From NCBI GenBank assembly GCA_004431415.1, contig QPMI01000560.1, positions 372,001 to 436,000 on the forward strand: a DNA stretch of 64,000 nt, given 5' to 3'. The stretch comes from Cyanophora paradoxa (Eukaryota > Glaucocystophyceae > Cyanophorales > Cyanophoraceae). The first letter of the stretch is position 1. Every line of letters begins with the position of its first letter. Positions 1-11,100 of the stretch are shown here, piece by piece. A program made the position numbers and the translations under genes. The notes beneath the pieces are model-generated. The model was not told the origin of the DNA and searched no databases. It saw nothing but the letters and a program-made list of their open reading frames with translations.

Positions 1-3000
1 CGCAAAACGCACGACACGCTGAGCAGACTGCGGCCGCTGCTCACCCATTCGACAAGAAGGACCTCAGCCACCTTCAATCCCTCACGAGATGCAAGAAAGA
101 GATCTATTTTCATAACATTGAGAACATGTGCGTGCGTTGAAGATGGGGCAACGATGCCACGCCCCTGATGCGTACACTCCGAACAGACTGTGCATTCTAA
201 GGATGAGGAAAGCGGAGCAGGAGGTGCCGGACGACCACTACAAGCTTGAGGGCATCTCGCGACCCGGCATTCTGGATGTCGCCGACTTCATCCTAGGGAC
301 TCACAAGCTGACGGCGATGGAGGAGAACGTAGCCGGCTGGATGGATGGCAAGGACAAGGTGGACAGCGGAGAGTGAGCAAGAGTTCCATTATTTCGAGCA
401 ACACATACGAAACTGACCGGTGGAAACAATTTACCACGCAGGTACAAGGCGACCGGGCGAAGAGGAAGGCCAATTGCAAGAAGAAGCAGGAAATCGAACA
501 TCACGACTCGTGCGAAGGTACGCGACGCTGTTCCAACGCAATCCCAACGCATATTTCAACACCTCTCAACGCATACGTTGATTGACATACGATGAATAGT
601 GTTGACGTAATCAACTTCCCTCCGTGTTGGCACAAGGCTCACGCGCACTTTTGCACTTGCAGAGCCGGCAAGGAAAGTGGCAGAGCAGAAGGGCAAGGCA
701 CGCGTCCGCGCCCCCCCGACAGACGAAGGTGCGCAATGTGTACAACGCATGCACAACGCATCGAAAACGCAAGCGTTGGTATTGCGTTGGTTGATTGCGT
801 TGCAAAGATACAGCGCAATTTTCGTTGATTCCGTGCCCGCAGAGTCCGACGAGGAGGATGACGTAGAGGACAAGCTCGAGGACGACAACGAGAGCGGGAA
901 TGAGGACGAGGACGAGGGCGAGGACGAGGGCGAGGACGAGGACGAGGACGCAGAGGCGGCAAGCTCGAGGAAGCGCAACCGCAAGGCAGAGACGAAGGGT
1001 CAGGAGGCGAAGCAGGAAAAGCAGAAAGCAGGGAAGCGCAAGAAGCAGGAGAAGGAGATGGAGAAGGAGGCGAAGAAGCCCAAGGCCGCAGCAATGACAG
1101 AGAAGGTGCAGTCTTAAAAACGCAATCTGTGCCAGTCCCGGGCATAGTGCAGAGTTTTAATACCGCAGCACAGAAGGAGGCCGAGGCGAAATCGAAGGAG
1201 AAGGGCAAGGCGGCGGCAGCGAAGAAGGCCGCAGCAGAAAAGCAGGCCGCAAAAACGGCGGAGCAGGCAGCAGCACAGGAAAAGGTGCAGTGTTGCGCGG
1301 CACTCTCTGCGAGCGTTCCGGGCCTGGGAACAGTTTTAATAACGCAGCGCAGAAGGAGGCCGAGAAGAAAGCGAAGGAGAAGGAGAAGGCGGCGGCAGCA
1401 AAGAAGGCTGCAGCCGAGAAGGAGGCCGCGAAAACGAAGGCGCAGGCAGAGGCTGCCGCGGCAGCACAGGAGAGGGTGCAGTTTTTCGCGTCACTCTGTG
1501 CGAGCGCCTGGCATAGGAAAGAGTTCTAATCACGCAGCGCAGAAGGCGGCCGAGAAGAAGTTGAAGGAGAAGGACAAGGCGGTGGCAGCGGAGAAGCTGG
1601 CAGAGGCGCCTGCAGAGAAGAGCCGAAAGAAGAGGAAGGCTGCATATGAGCTGGCGGCGGAGCCAATAATCCCAAATCCCCGACAGCTGCCGCCCCTTCC
1701 CAAGCTTCTCAATCCTGGAAAGCAGAGCAGCTTTCGGCAGCTTCGCAGCAAGGCAGAGCGCGCAAAAGCCAAGTCAGGCGGAGAGAGTCCACTCGCCCCA
1801 AGATACTCCCTCCCGCCCGGGGCCGGTTGGCCTACGTAAACCAGGAAACCGGGTGCGCACGGGCAGTCCTCGCAAATTATTATACAATCGGTACTGTAAT
1901 AAATCAGACTGTAATTATACATGTGCAGCTCGAACTCTACAGACGGCGGCTCGATCCTGGAGCTTTCATCCAAACCCTTTCTCAGGCGAGCATAGCATTG
2001 CAACGCATACTCAACGCTTGCGTTGTACATACGTTGATGTAGCGTTGTTGTAAATCAGAACGGAGAAACCTCTCAGTCTCAGTCGTGCTCAGCACTTCAT
2101 CCGCGAACAAGAGCACATAAGTGCATACGATGCGAAGTCGTCGTATCTGTGCTTCACAAAGCCCAACGACGACCTCCCTCCGGGCTCGGAGCAAGTTGTT
2201 GCGGTATGGGATCACCAACCAGGGGTGACGTCGCACCCCTGGAGGCTGTGCAACACGCACAAGTACGCCCAGCTCGAACCCCGTCTCGCAGCGGAGACAT
2301 CGTCGGGGGGAGGCCCCCTCGTTGTGGTCATTGAGTGGCCGCGGGATGACCCCATCATCATCGGGGCCGCCATTAAACAGGGGGACGAGGTTGTCCAATA
2401 TATGACGCCATACATATTTCAGCCAGTCAAACAGGATGACGGTGGCAGGAAACGGGGCAAGCGTGAAGTCGTCCCCGTCGCCGTCGATGACACATTTCTA
2501 GACGCTGTCCGAACCTGCAGCACTCCCACGCGGTATGCAATGCCCCATTCACGTCACAAAATATTCAGATAATGTCTGCAGGTTGAACGTCGCAGAAGGA
2601 GCCGCAGAGGATGCCCGCCCGCAACTCTCGAGACCCATTCTGAGGCGAGCATAACTTTTCAACGCTTACACAACGCTTTTCCAGCGCTAACGTTGATATT
2701 GCGTTGCCGTGTTTCAAATGCAGAACGGACAAAAAGCTGTATGTCCAGCCGTCTCCGGAAGACGGCGGCGGTGTTGTGTGCGTGCAACGGCATATTTTGT
2801 GGGCATTGCGTTATTACTTACACGTCTTGGCAGAGATGTGAACCACGCGTTGAGGCCTCACCCGATTTTGTGGCACCTGGGTGGGGGCCGCATTTCCAAG
2901 AAGGCCCTCGCAGATGAGGTGGCAACGCACATCTGGAACGGACGGAAACAGATCGTGAAAACAGTTCTCAAGCTGCGATGGCCGCCGCATTTCGATCTCG

Positions 3001-3486
3001 AGCCACGAACGCGTCTCGTGGTTCGCGGCAGGAGGAGTACGGAGAGAGAACACACCATCCTCGTGCCATTCGACCAGTCCAAGACAGCATACGGACAGGC
3101 ACCCGGGCGCGTCCTGCACTTCGACACATCCACGGTTTACTACGTGCAGTACGCTCAGGTAGAGCTCGATTGGGATGCCGAGTACGAACTCTTCCTAGCC
3201 CTGCAGGTAACTACGCAATTCCAATGCATGCGTTGCGTTTCCGCTGCTCACGTGTTGGATGCAGCACGAGGAGACGGACGCCGAGGGCGAGATGACTTTT
3301 GCACTTCGGAATGGCCCCGCGGTCACTGTAGGAAAGGTGGAGGATCGCAGGACCTTCCGCCGTTCTATCTCGTACCGGCCACACCCGCGGCCGCTGCGTG
3401 GCGAAATATCGGACTTCAACGAGGGAACAGTGGAGGGCAAGGACAACTGGTGGCACAAGTGGGACATCTTCATGCTCAAGAAGTAG
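1..3486 (+). CDS. Large unrecognised multi-exon protein, 5' end outside window
   Basis: Hand-splicing gives one open frame through exons <1-127, 202-358, 442-517, 663-728, 843-1105, 1153-1284, about 1334-1475, 1522-1835, 1929-1985, 2059-2532, 2582-2644, 2724-2777, 2834-3206 and 3265-3486 (TAG). From the N-terminal side it shows a mixed segment, a very acidic stretch (843-950), Lys-rich nuclear-localisation-like sequence, three tandem Ala/Lys-rich repeat exons likely to form coiled coil, and a C-terminal part of roughly 400 residues with ordinary composition, ending in WWHKWDIFMLKK. I recognise no family. The acidic and basic blocks suggest a nuclear, possibly chromatin or RNA-associated protein; that is inference. 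Two of its introns start with GC. The join at about 1334 is not clean: two bases seem to be missing at the acceptor. The gene lies in a block of visibly lower GC. Confidence 0.6.
1106..1521 (+). repeat. Tandem duplication of an exon-plus-intron unit
   Basis: Introns starting GTGCAGT at 1106, 1285 and 1476 alternate with exons that each begin with a SFN or SSN tripeptide followed by AAQKEAE-like sequence and then Ala/Lys-rich repeats. Both exon and intron sequences resemble each other, so whole exon-intron units were duplicated. The third exon runs on into unique sequence. Confidence 0.7.
1986..2058 (+). other. GC-AG intron, class with GCGAGCATA start (copy 1)
   Basis: The intron starts GCGAGCATA and ends AAATCAG, with CAACGC words near the start and GCGTTG words near the end. 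Removing it joins two reading frames in phase. It shares its first nine bases and its internal word order with the intron at 2645-2723. Confidence 0.7.
2645..2723 (+). other. GC-AG intron, class with GCGAGCATA start (copy 2)
   Basis: It starts GCGAGCATA, carries CAACGC and GCGTTG words and ends AAATGCAG. Exon bases on both sides also match those around copy 1 (CTNAG before, AACGGA after), so it arose either by duplication of an intron with its flanks or by insertion of a related introner-like element. Confidence 0.7.
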
Positions 3487-3663
3487 ATTCTGTTGAAGTA
3501 GAAGTAGATTAATGTGCAGAAAGTAGCCATTGTGCAACTGCTTCAGCTTGTGTTCTCTGCACAATTTACAAGTCTTACTTTACAAGTCGTACTTGTGGTA
3601 CTGATGGGGATGAAAGTTGAAGTGTGGGCAGGCTGGACGTGCTCACAGTGAAGTGGATACTGC

Positions 3664-6600
3664 TTAGTCATAGTGCGGCAGAGGTGGCGGGCGTGGGCCG
3701 GGCGGAGCCGCAGCACGGGCCGGGCCGGGCGGGGCCGCAGCAGGAGATGGGGCGGGCGGGGCCGCAGCAGGAGACGGGGCGGGCGGGCCGGAGCGCGGGA
3801 CAGGCCGGCGGGGCCGCAGCAGGAGACGGGCGGGCGGGGCCGCAGCAGGAGACGGGGCGGGCGGGCCGGAGCGCGGACGGGCCGGCGGGGTCGCAGCAGG
3901 AGACGGGCGGGCGGGCCGCAGCAGGAGACGGGGCGGGCGGGCAGGAGCGCGGGACGGGCCGGGCGGGCCCGCAGCAGGAGATGGGGCAGGCGGGGCCGCA
4001 GCAGTAGACGGGGCGGGTGGGGCCGGAGCGTGGGCTGTGGCTGCTTGGGCTGCACGTGCTGCGGCTGCTTGGGCTGCACGCTGAGCGGCATCCTCCTCCT
4101 CTTTCTTGAGATAAGCTAGAATTCGCAGCTTGAGAGCCTCCTTGTTACCTGTGTGCGGCAGGTTTGCAGCACGGAGGAATGCCTGCAGGGCTTGTTGGTG
4201 GTGTGCATGCCAGGGGCCAGAAGCTGCGAGAAAAAGGAAATTAGAAGAGGAAGTCCAACGCAACTGCACCGCAAGCGTTGAATTGAAGAACGCAAACGTG
4301 TGCTTTGCGTTGCTACAAAAACGCACCCGTCGTATCCCATCAACAGACGGGATGGGGCCGTACTTGTCGTCGACAGGGCCATCTGCTGTTGCATTGTCGG
4401 CGACGATCGATTCTGCCGTTGCGCCACGCTGGCGCGGAATGATTTTCTCCCCGACACTGGCCGTCTCCGGGTAGATGCGCTCACGCTTGTTCTTGCACCC
4501 GTACTTGCTGCACTGGCAGCTCGAGCAGCACACCAGGCCGCTTGTGAAACAGCCGCATTTCTCTGGAAGGCAGCCATCCCTGCACTTGCACGGGTCCACG
4601 TCGAGACCGGGGCCTGGCCACAGAAGCTCTTGAATGCTGTCATGAGAGGAACGGTGCCGTTCATTATGTTGTTCGCACGGTTCTCCTCAATTGTCTTCCA
4701 GATTGTCTGCATACCTGCACCAGTTTTTTGATGAGTGTGCAACATTCGTGCAAATGGGACTACCCTGCACGTACCGCCCACGAGGTTCATGTTGATCAAT
4801 TGTGCTCCCTGAATGGGAGTGTCAATGAAACCCGCCATCGTCCTGATCGTGTAGAGGCCATGCGGGACGTCCACCACTTCTGTGACGATCCCAGGTACCC
4901 TTGCTTGTAGGAGGACGTGCATGCCGAGCTGTTTGACAAGGACGGCCACACGATCCCCGATACTGTAGATAACAGGACCTGCTCCCTGCTTCTCCGCGCA
5001 CGCCTTCATCTGGTCTCTGTACACGGCAAGCCGTGCGCATGCCTGGACATTCCGAATGCACGCACAAACTGATCGATCTGTCCAACGCATGCGTTGAGAA
5101 TGCGTTGGATGAGAGTGCGACAAAATTTGCAATGAATTGACGGCACTTACTACGTAGAACACCGGATATCCTTCAAGAGCGGGCTCTCCGCCCTCTGCAG
5201 AAGAGCGTTGGCGATATCTTCTTCGTACTTCGCCATGTCATCGCACACTCTGTTCACTTCCTCCATGTTTGCAACCTGACAACACAATTACCAACGCATG
5301 CGTTGGGATGCGCAGACATTCCGTTGCGCACTCCGAGGAGGTCCTCAATGTCCTTCTCGGTGTACGGCCTTGTCGGATCCGACGGTGGCTCAATTCCCAA
5401 AGGCCTTCGTGAAGGTCTGCGCCCGGTCATGGCCTCGATGGGTGTCATCTTGTGCCCGTTCGCGAACTTCATGCTGTTGTGGGACTCCATTGCCTGAGAA
5501 TCCAGCATCGATCAGTGCACTTGGAATTTTCAAATGGGGTATGGAAAGGATTTTAAATACATCGGGAATGGCTAGGGCCCAGTTCGCCCAGTCCTCCGCA
5601 TTCTGGTTCCGGCGTTCGTAGCAAATAGCCTCGAGCGTCGGCTTCGAGTCCCTGTTCGCGCGCTCCACAGAGCCCTGGTGCTCTGGAGTGTACGGTTTCC
5701 CGTAGGCGATGGACGAGTTCGGGTAGGCCGCCATAAGGACCTTCATGATCTGCCATACTCCGTTAACATAATTAATATTGAAGTTTACAAGAGATAACGG
5801 GGGATTTCACATCATTCTTGAACTCCGATCCGTTGTCGCAGGACAGGATTGTGCATGCGCCGAAGTAGGCAAATTTCTCGCGAAGACGATCAGCAACTTC
5901 GCCTGCGCACTTTGATTCGCAAGCCTCCAAGATGAGGAAACGAGTGTAGTGGTCCTGCGTTCGCCGTTGTTCGTTACCGGATGCAGAAATCTGCGCATGA
6001 CCGTGCCGAAAACTGACCTTTATGGCCAGGACAAATGCCCAGAATCGCGGAATGACGTCCGTGACAAAGACCGTCTTGTAGCAGCCCGGAAATTCGGGAT
6101 CCGGGATTTTCTTCTCGTACCGGCACACGTGCACTGCTTGCTCCCAGTACCAGACCCTCTCGAGCTCGCCTGAGCTCTCATTCCACTTCCACCCCGGCAG
6201 CCACTCCTGCAACTCCCAGGTAAATTTTAACACGCGGCCAGGCGCATCAATAACAACATCTCACCATGCGGGGGCAGGGCCCCATGCCTTGGGCATCTCA
6301 AAGAAGTCGACAATTGCCCGATCCCAGAAACCAATCACCTTGATTGGATGGAGGATCCCGTCGGGCTGCCTCCTCTTGTTCTTGAGCTTGCAGACTGGAC
6401 TGCAGCCCCATCCCCACGACCGCAGGTGAGTCTTAGTCACGATTGGTTTGTCGGTGGACAGAAAACTCACCAAATCTTGACGTAGATGCGGACCAGGTAG
6501 CGAGGAATCGCGTACCTTTGCTTCGCATTGTTGTATACACCGGTGCCACCTTTGTGCCCGCTCTCAAGGTGTTCGCGCTGCGCACGATCATGACCGCGTC

Positions 6601-7687
6601 ACAAACAGTGCAATGCAGTGGACATAAAAATTAAAATGTATTCTGTTCAACGCATGGTCAACGCATGTGTTGAGAATGTCCAACGCTAGCAACCCAACGC
6701 TTGCGTTGAAGATGCGTTGCGCGTGCGCAGAGAATTGCGTTGTACCGCGATCGCACCTGGATGCAGATGAAAATGTCCTCGTCACACACCAGCTCCCTGC
6801 CCAGTGGGGGGCGTCGCCCGAATTTCCTCGCTTCAAGCGGTTGTCAACCTGCTTCTCCACCACCAGCCGAAGCTTGCGCCTTGGCCGCGGGTTGGGCATG
6901 GCGAGCTCCTCCGCTGTCAGGTTGTCTGTCGGATCTGGAACCTCGCGCAGCGTGTACTTCCCCTCATGAACTCGCGCCAATTCTTCACCCGCTTCACATG
7001 CTCTGGGCTGCCGCTGGGCTCGGGCGCGTCCGGGTTTTCGAGGATGTACTTAACGTGTTCGATGTCGGCGCGAGATAGCAGCACCGCTCCGGGCTTCACA
7101 CGCTGTATAGCGGCTCGATATTCTTCGAAAGTTACGCGCTGCACTGATGCTGCTGGGACCGGTTCAGCGCCTCGGGATTCGGCGAACATCCGCTGGACTC
7201 GGTGGCGAAATTCGGTGGTGTCGATGCGCTTGCCGGCTGCTGCGGCCGAGCCCTTCTTTTGTTGTTGCTGCCTCGAGCTCGAGCTCGAAGCCGCTGCCTC
7301 TGCTGGCTGTGATTCTGAAGCTGCTGCGCCATCTGCGCCCACAGCTGCAGGTGCTGGTGGCTGCTTCCGAGGGCGCCCGCGCGGCCGCGGCGGTTCACTA
7401 GTATTTGGCCGCTTTCGATTACGCGGCTTACTGCTCGAACTCGCCGCCTGTCCGCTCGAGGTGGACGGCGCCTGCTGGCCGCTCGATGGTGCTGACTGCT
7501 GTTGGTTGCTCGATTGCGATGACGATGCCGCTGCTGCGTTGCTGGGCATGTCGATGCGAATGTTAGGAAACAGAGTCTTGCACAGGAAGTTATTGCCGCA
7601 GAGCCCGGACAGATTCTCTGCGGGTGGACACCTGCATTCGAACTTGTTGGGAAGGTCTCTGACATCTGGATGCTCCCACCACCTCAT
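3664..7687 (-). CDS. Integrase (Ginger/gypsy, KRBA2-like) with Cys-rich and SAP segments
   Basis: Exons on the minus strand include about 6757-7687, 6471-6577, 6276-6399, 6018-6206, 5811-5954, 5561-5749, 5332-5493, 5163-5275, 4775-5016, 4327-4714 and 3664-4223. In order they encode a Ser/Gln-rich N-terminus starting MRWWEHPD, an H2C2 zinc finger (HLESGHKGG, then KICPVCKLKN), the integrase core with D in AIVDFFEM, D in SCDNGSEF and E in HQGSVERANR, a chromodomain-like C-terminal part, a Cys-rich segment (DPCKCRDGCLPEKCGC) and a SAP-type DNA-binding helix pair followed by Pro/Ala repeats. All three catalytic acids are visible. Many introns and no obvious terminal repeats suggest a host-resident or domesticated gene. 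Frames do not join cleanly near 6830-6975, 4600-4700 and at 4224-4326, so indels are possible. Confidence 0.75.
3690..4010 (-). repeat. GC-rich tandem repeat inside the integrase 3' end
   Basis: About 20-bp units built on GCAGCAGGAGACGGGGCGGG repeat irregularly. They encode PAPSPAAAPP-like sequence on the minus strand. The array may explain frame uncertainty downstream of the SAP segment. Confidence 0.75.
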
Positions 7688-9271
7688 TGCTGATGTGCCT
7701 AGGGCCGCGCCTTCGGGCTCGGTGCGCGCGCGCGGCTCCCCGACCGCTTCCCGCCAGTGCGGTCCTATACCGGTAGCCCGGCGGTAGGCTATAATGATAG
7801 GCGATTTCGATCGCGACAGCTAGCCTAGCAGTACTCCCCAACGCAAAGCTCCGGCTGCGCTGGCCGGCGCCTTTTTTTCTGCGATGGCTCAAAAGCGTGC
7901 GCCATAAAAATAAGATGGCGCGCCATTTTATTTGGCGCACTACAAACCGCGCCCCGACGCAATCATTGAATTGCACAAGCCGGCCGCAAGCCGGCCGCAC
8001 TTGGCGGGCTATGCCACTTCCAACAAGCCGATGCCAGCGCGGCGCGCGTGCTGCGCGACGCAGAGCCCCCGCGCGCGCGCGATGCGCATGCCTGCTGCGC
8101 ATGCAGCCGGCGCCGCTGATCATGAGCTGGCCCGCTGCGCCGCTTTTTGAGCGGAACGTGAGCTTGAGCAGCGTCCCCGTGCCCGCGCCCAGATCGCGCG
8201 GAGGCCGAGGCGCCGGCCAGCCCCTAGCTATGTAGCCACGCCGTGACGCACGTGCACCCGCAGCACATGCGCACTCGTGCACCCGCCACGCCTCCGCGCG
8301 CGACGGCCACGGGGCATGCGCAGCCTGGCAGCTGCAGGAGCTGGAGCACGTCCATGGCCAGACTCTGAGACAAGGTTCCCTCCCCCTTCTCAAGGCCCGC
8401 GCCTTACATAGCTAGAGCTAGCTCGCTAGGCCCCGATCATGAGGCCTACCTCTATAAGAGGACAGCTCGCCTCGATCGCGAGGACAGCTGCAGCCGCTGA
8501 GCTCGCCTGGCATGGCCAGCCTCAGCCGGAGCCGGCCCAGCGGCTCGCCCGGCCACCGTGCGCGCGCCTTCTTAAGCTTAATTAAGCGCTAGTTGAAGTC
8601 CCTGCAGCTGCCCTCTGCATGCGCGCATCTAGATCTTGGATTCGCCGAGGTTAAATGCCCTTCCCCGGACCCAACTGACGCGCGCGGCAAGTCAGTGGCC
8701 CTTTTTACGAGATCTTCGACGTCGACTCGCGATATCGCGCGCGCGTCTCAGCTGCAGGGCCCCCGCCCCTGCTCGTCTCAGGGTGTGCAAGATGCCCATG
8801 GCCACGGGCCCGGGATCTAGATTATCGTCGACGTCGGGGTCGGTGCTGGCGGGGCCGGGGCCGGGCGGGGGCGCGCGGCGGCGGGCGTCGCTGGCGGCGG
8901 TCGCCGAGTCGGGCCGCGGCGGTCCGACGGTCGGCGTCAGCGGCTTTCGGCGGCTTCTCGGGAATTCGAACTGCCATGCGACAGATCCGAGAAAACGCAT
9001 TTCTGCGCCCCGAGAACGGGCGGCGCCGCCGTTTCTTGAAAGAACTGCGGCAAGCATTCTGCAACTGATCATGACGCCCCGCGCCCCTTCAAAGGCTTCT
9101 CGAGGCGCTGACTTCATATAGCTACGGGACGAGCCAAACGATCAGGATGCACTACCCGTGGGGCCGGGTCAGGAGGGCATCAAAGGAGGGCCAGTCGCGC
9201 GCCGTGTCTCAAAAGAGTGGACAGGCTAGCGCTGGGCGGCGCCGGCCTGCCAGCGATCCTTGTGATCATGA
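7688..9271. other. Intergenic region, no gene supported
   Basis: Open frames here are long only because of high GC and do not resemble proteins. The region holds short CCGGCCGC repeats and an imperfect inverted repeat (7897-7940). Composition changes sharply from the lower-GC block on its left. Confidence 0.5.
7897..7940. repeat. Imperfect inverted repeat
   Basis: The two arms start and end with GTGCGCCA and its complement, with A/T-rich centres (ATAAAAATAAGATGGCG against CGCCATTTTATTTGG). It could form a hairpin of about 20 bp with few mismatches. Confidence 0.6.
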
Positions 9272-10996
9272 TCAGGGGCCGGGGGCGGGGCCGGGGCGCG
9301 GGGCGCGGGCGGCGAGGGCGGCGAGGCAGGCGGCGTAGGCCTCGCGGGCCTCCGGGGGCGCCTCGGCCTGCGCCGCCAGCGGCTCGAGGTGGAGGGTTCG
9401 CAGTGCGGGGAAAAGTTCCGGGAGGGCGCGGAGGAGGGGGGCGGGGAAGAGGTGGCGCCGGCCCCAGGCGAAGGAGAGGCAGGCGAGGGCGGGGCAGCCG
9501 GCGGCGAGGGCGCGGAGGGCGGCGTCGACGTCGGCGGGGCGGTGCAGCGCGTCGTACCCCACCAGGGCGAGCTCCTCGAGGCCCCCGCAGCTCGTCGCCA
9601 CCTCCCGCAGCACCCACAGGTCCGACATCACCTGAGGCCAGGGAGGCGGTGAGGAGAGGGGGAGGGGGGTGGAGGGAGTGGGGGGGTACGGACGCGGAGG
9701 TGGAGGCCGCGAAGGGTGGGGGCGGCGGCGCGGATGAGCCGCTCGATCGCCTCCCGCGAGCAGAACGAGTGCACCTGCGCGCGCGGGGCCGGGCCGGATT
9801 AAGAGGGATAGGGGGGAGAAGGAAGAGGGGGTACCGTGAGGGAGAGGCGCCGGAAGCGGGGTACGAGGGCGAGGAGCTGCGCCTCCGCGGGCCCGCCGGG
9901 CTCCAGCTGCGGGGCCCGTCAGATTCGAGCGGCTTGCGGGCGGGGCGGGCGGGGCGGGCAGGGCGGACGGCGGCGAAGAACTGGCCGAGGCAGACCATCT
10001 CGCGGAAGCGGAGGTTGGGGGCGGCAGCCGCCTCCGCGTAGTGCGCGGGGAAGTCCGCCGCCGCCCCCGCCCCCAGCACCGCGTCCCCGCAGTTCAGCAC
10101 CGACACCCCGGGGTGCCTGCCGCCCCGCCCCGCCCTCAGCCTGTCAGTGTGCGGGCCGCGCGGGGGAGGGAGGGAGGAGCGAGGAGGAGGCCGACGCACG
10201 CGCGGGCGATGGCGACGCAGGCGGGGGCCGCGCTGGGCGTCATGCGCTCGGAGATGAGGAGGCAGCCCGAGGCGGCGAGGCGCGGGAAGGAGCCGGCGGC
10301 GAGGAGGCGCCGCAGCGCCTCCACGACGGGCGAGGGGCCGACGGCGTCGGCGGCGTGCACGTCGAGCGCGCGGAGGGCGGGGCAGGCGGCGGCGGCAGCC
10401 CGCAGCGTCCGGTCGTCGGCGAGGAGCGCCTCGGGGAGCGCGAGGGCCTCGAGGTGCGGCGCCAGGGCGAGCAGCGCCGCCGCCGCCCGCCCCGCCCCCG
10501 GCGGCTTCTTCCCGCTGCAGCGCACCGTGAGGTGGATCACCTGCATCCGAGAGGCGAGCAGCGCCCGCAGCCGCCGCCACCCCAGCGCCTGCCAGGGGCG
10601 GCCCTCCGGCTGCGCCAAGTCAACGTACAGCACCTGCGCGGCGCGCGCGTCAATTGCAAGGGGCGAAAGGCGCGCGGGGCGGCGGCGGGGGCGCACAGCT
10701 CCGCCTGCAGGAACCGTGTAGACGATTTCGCTCCACGCACGGCAGACAAGGCTCGCCTTCAGCTTGTCTGACGGATCCAGGAACGACAGGACGTGCGCGA
10801 CGAGCTCCGCCGGAAACGCTGCGAGGCCGGTGGGCCCCGCTGCAGCTTGTACTGCCGCCGTGGGCGCCGATGCGCTCTGTGCGGCGGCCGGCGCAGGTGC
10901 GGGTGCGCTCGCGCCCTCCGTATCGGGGCCCGCGGTGGCCGCCGGCGCGCTCTCGTCCTCCCTGCTCGTTCGCGCCCGCTTGGCCGGCCGCGCCAT
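9272..10996 (-). CDS. F-box/LRR-like protein
   Basis: Exons 10715-10996, 10200-10633, 9970-10116, 9835-9906, 9694-9774 and 9272-9631 splice in phase with GT-AG introns of 60-83 bp. The ATG at 10996 begins MARPAKRARTSRED, a short basic nuclear-type N-terminus. An F-box follows (LAAFPAELVAHVLSFLDPSD, then CRAW), and the rest is Leu/Ala-rich with spacing like leucine-rich repeats. The likely role is substrate recognition in an SCF ubiquitin ligase, inferred from the family. The start lies 104 bp from the divergent elongation factor gene. The TGA stop is embedded in TGATCATGATCACAAGG, closely matching the sequence at the stop of the F-box gene ending at 16021. Confidence 0.8.
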
Positions 10997-11100
10997 CGGG
11001 CTGACCGACAAGCTGCTGGAGAATCGGTACCCCGCAAAGCTGAGCGCAAGTCAGAGCGATCGTGCGAGCGATCGACCGAGCTAGCGTTGCGGTCGACGGC
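10997..11100. promoter_or_regulatory. Short divergent intergenic region
   Basis: Only 104 bp separates the start codons of the F-box gene (-) and the EF4 gene (+), so they presumably share one bidirectional promoter. No TATA-like element is obvious. Confidence 0.4.

Noticed and set aside
4116-4223. Alternative reading of the last integrase exon ending at 4116
   Set aside because: It splices in phase but gives a short unremarkable tail, whereas another frame encodes a clear SAP-type motif; a frame indel is more likely, but this is not settled.
9180-10580. Very long open frames on both strands of GC-rich genes
   Set aside because: They arise from lack of stop codons in GC-rich DNA; splicing to the F-box/LRR model explains the region better.
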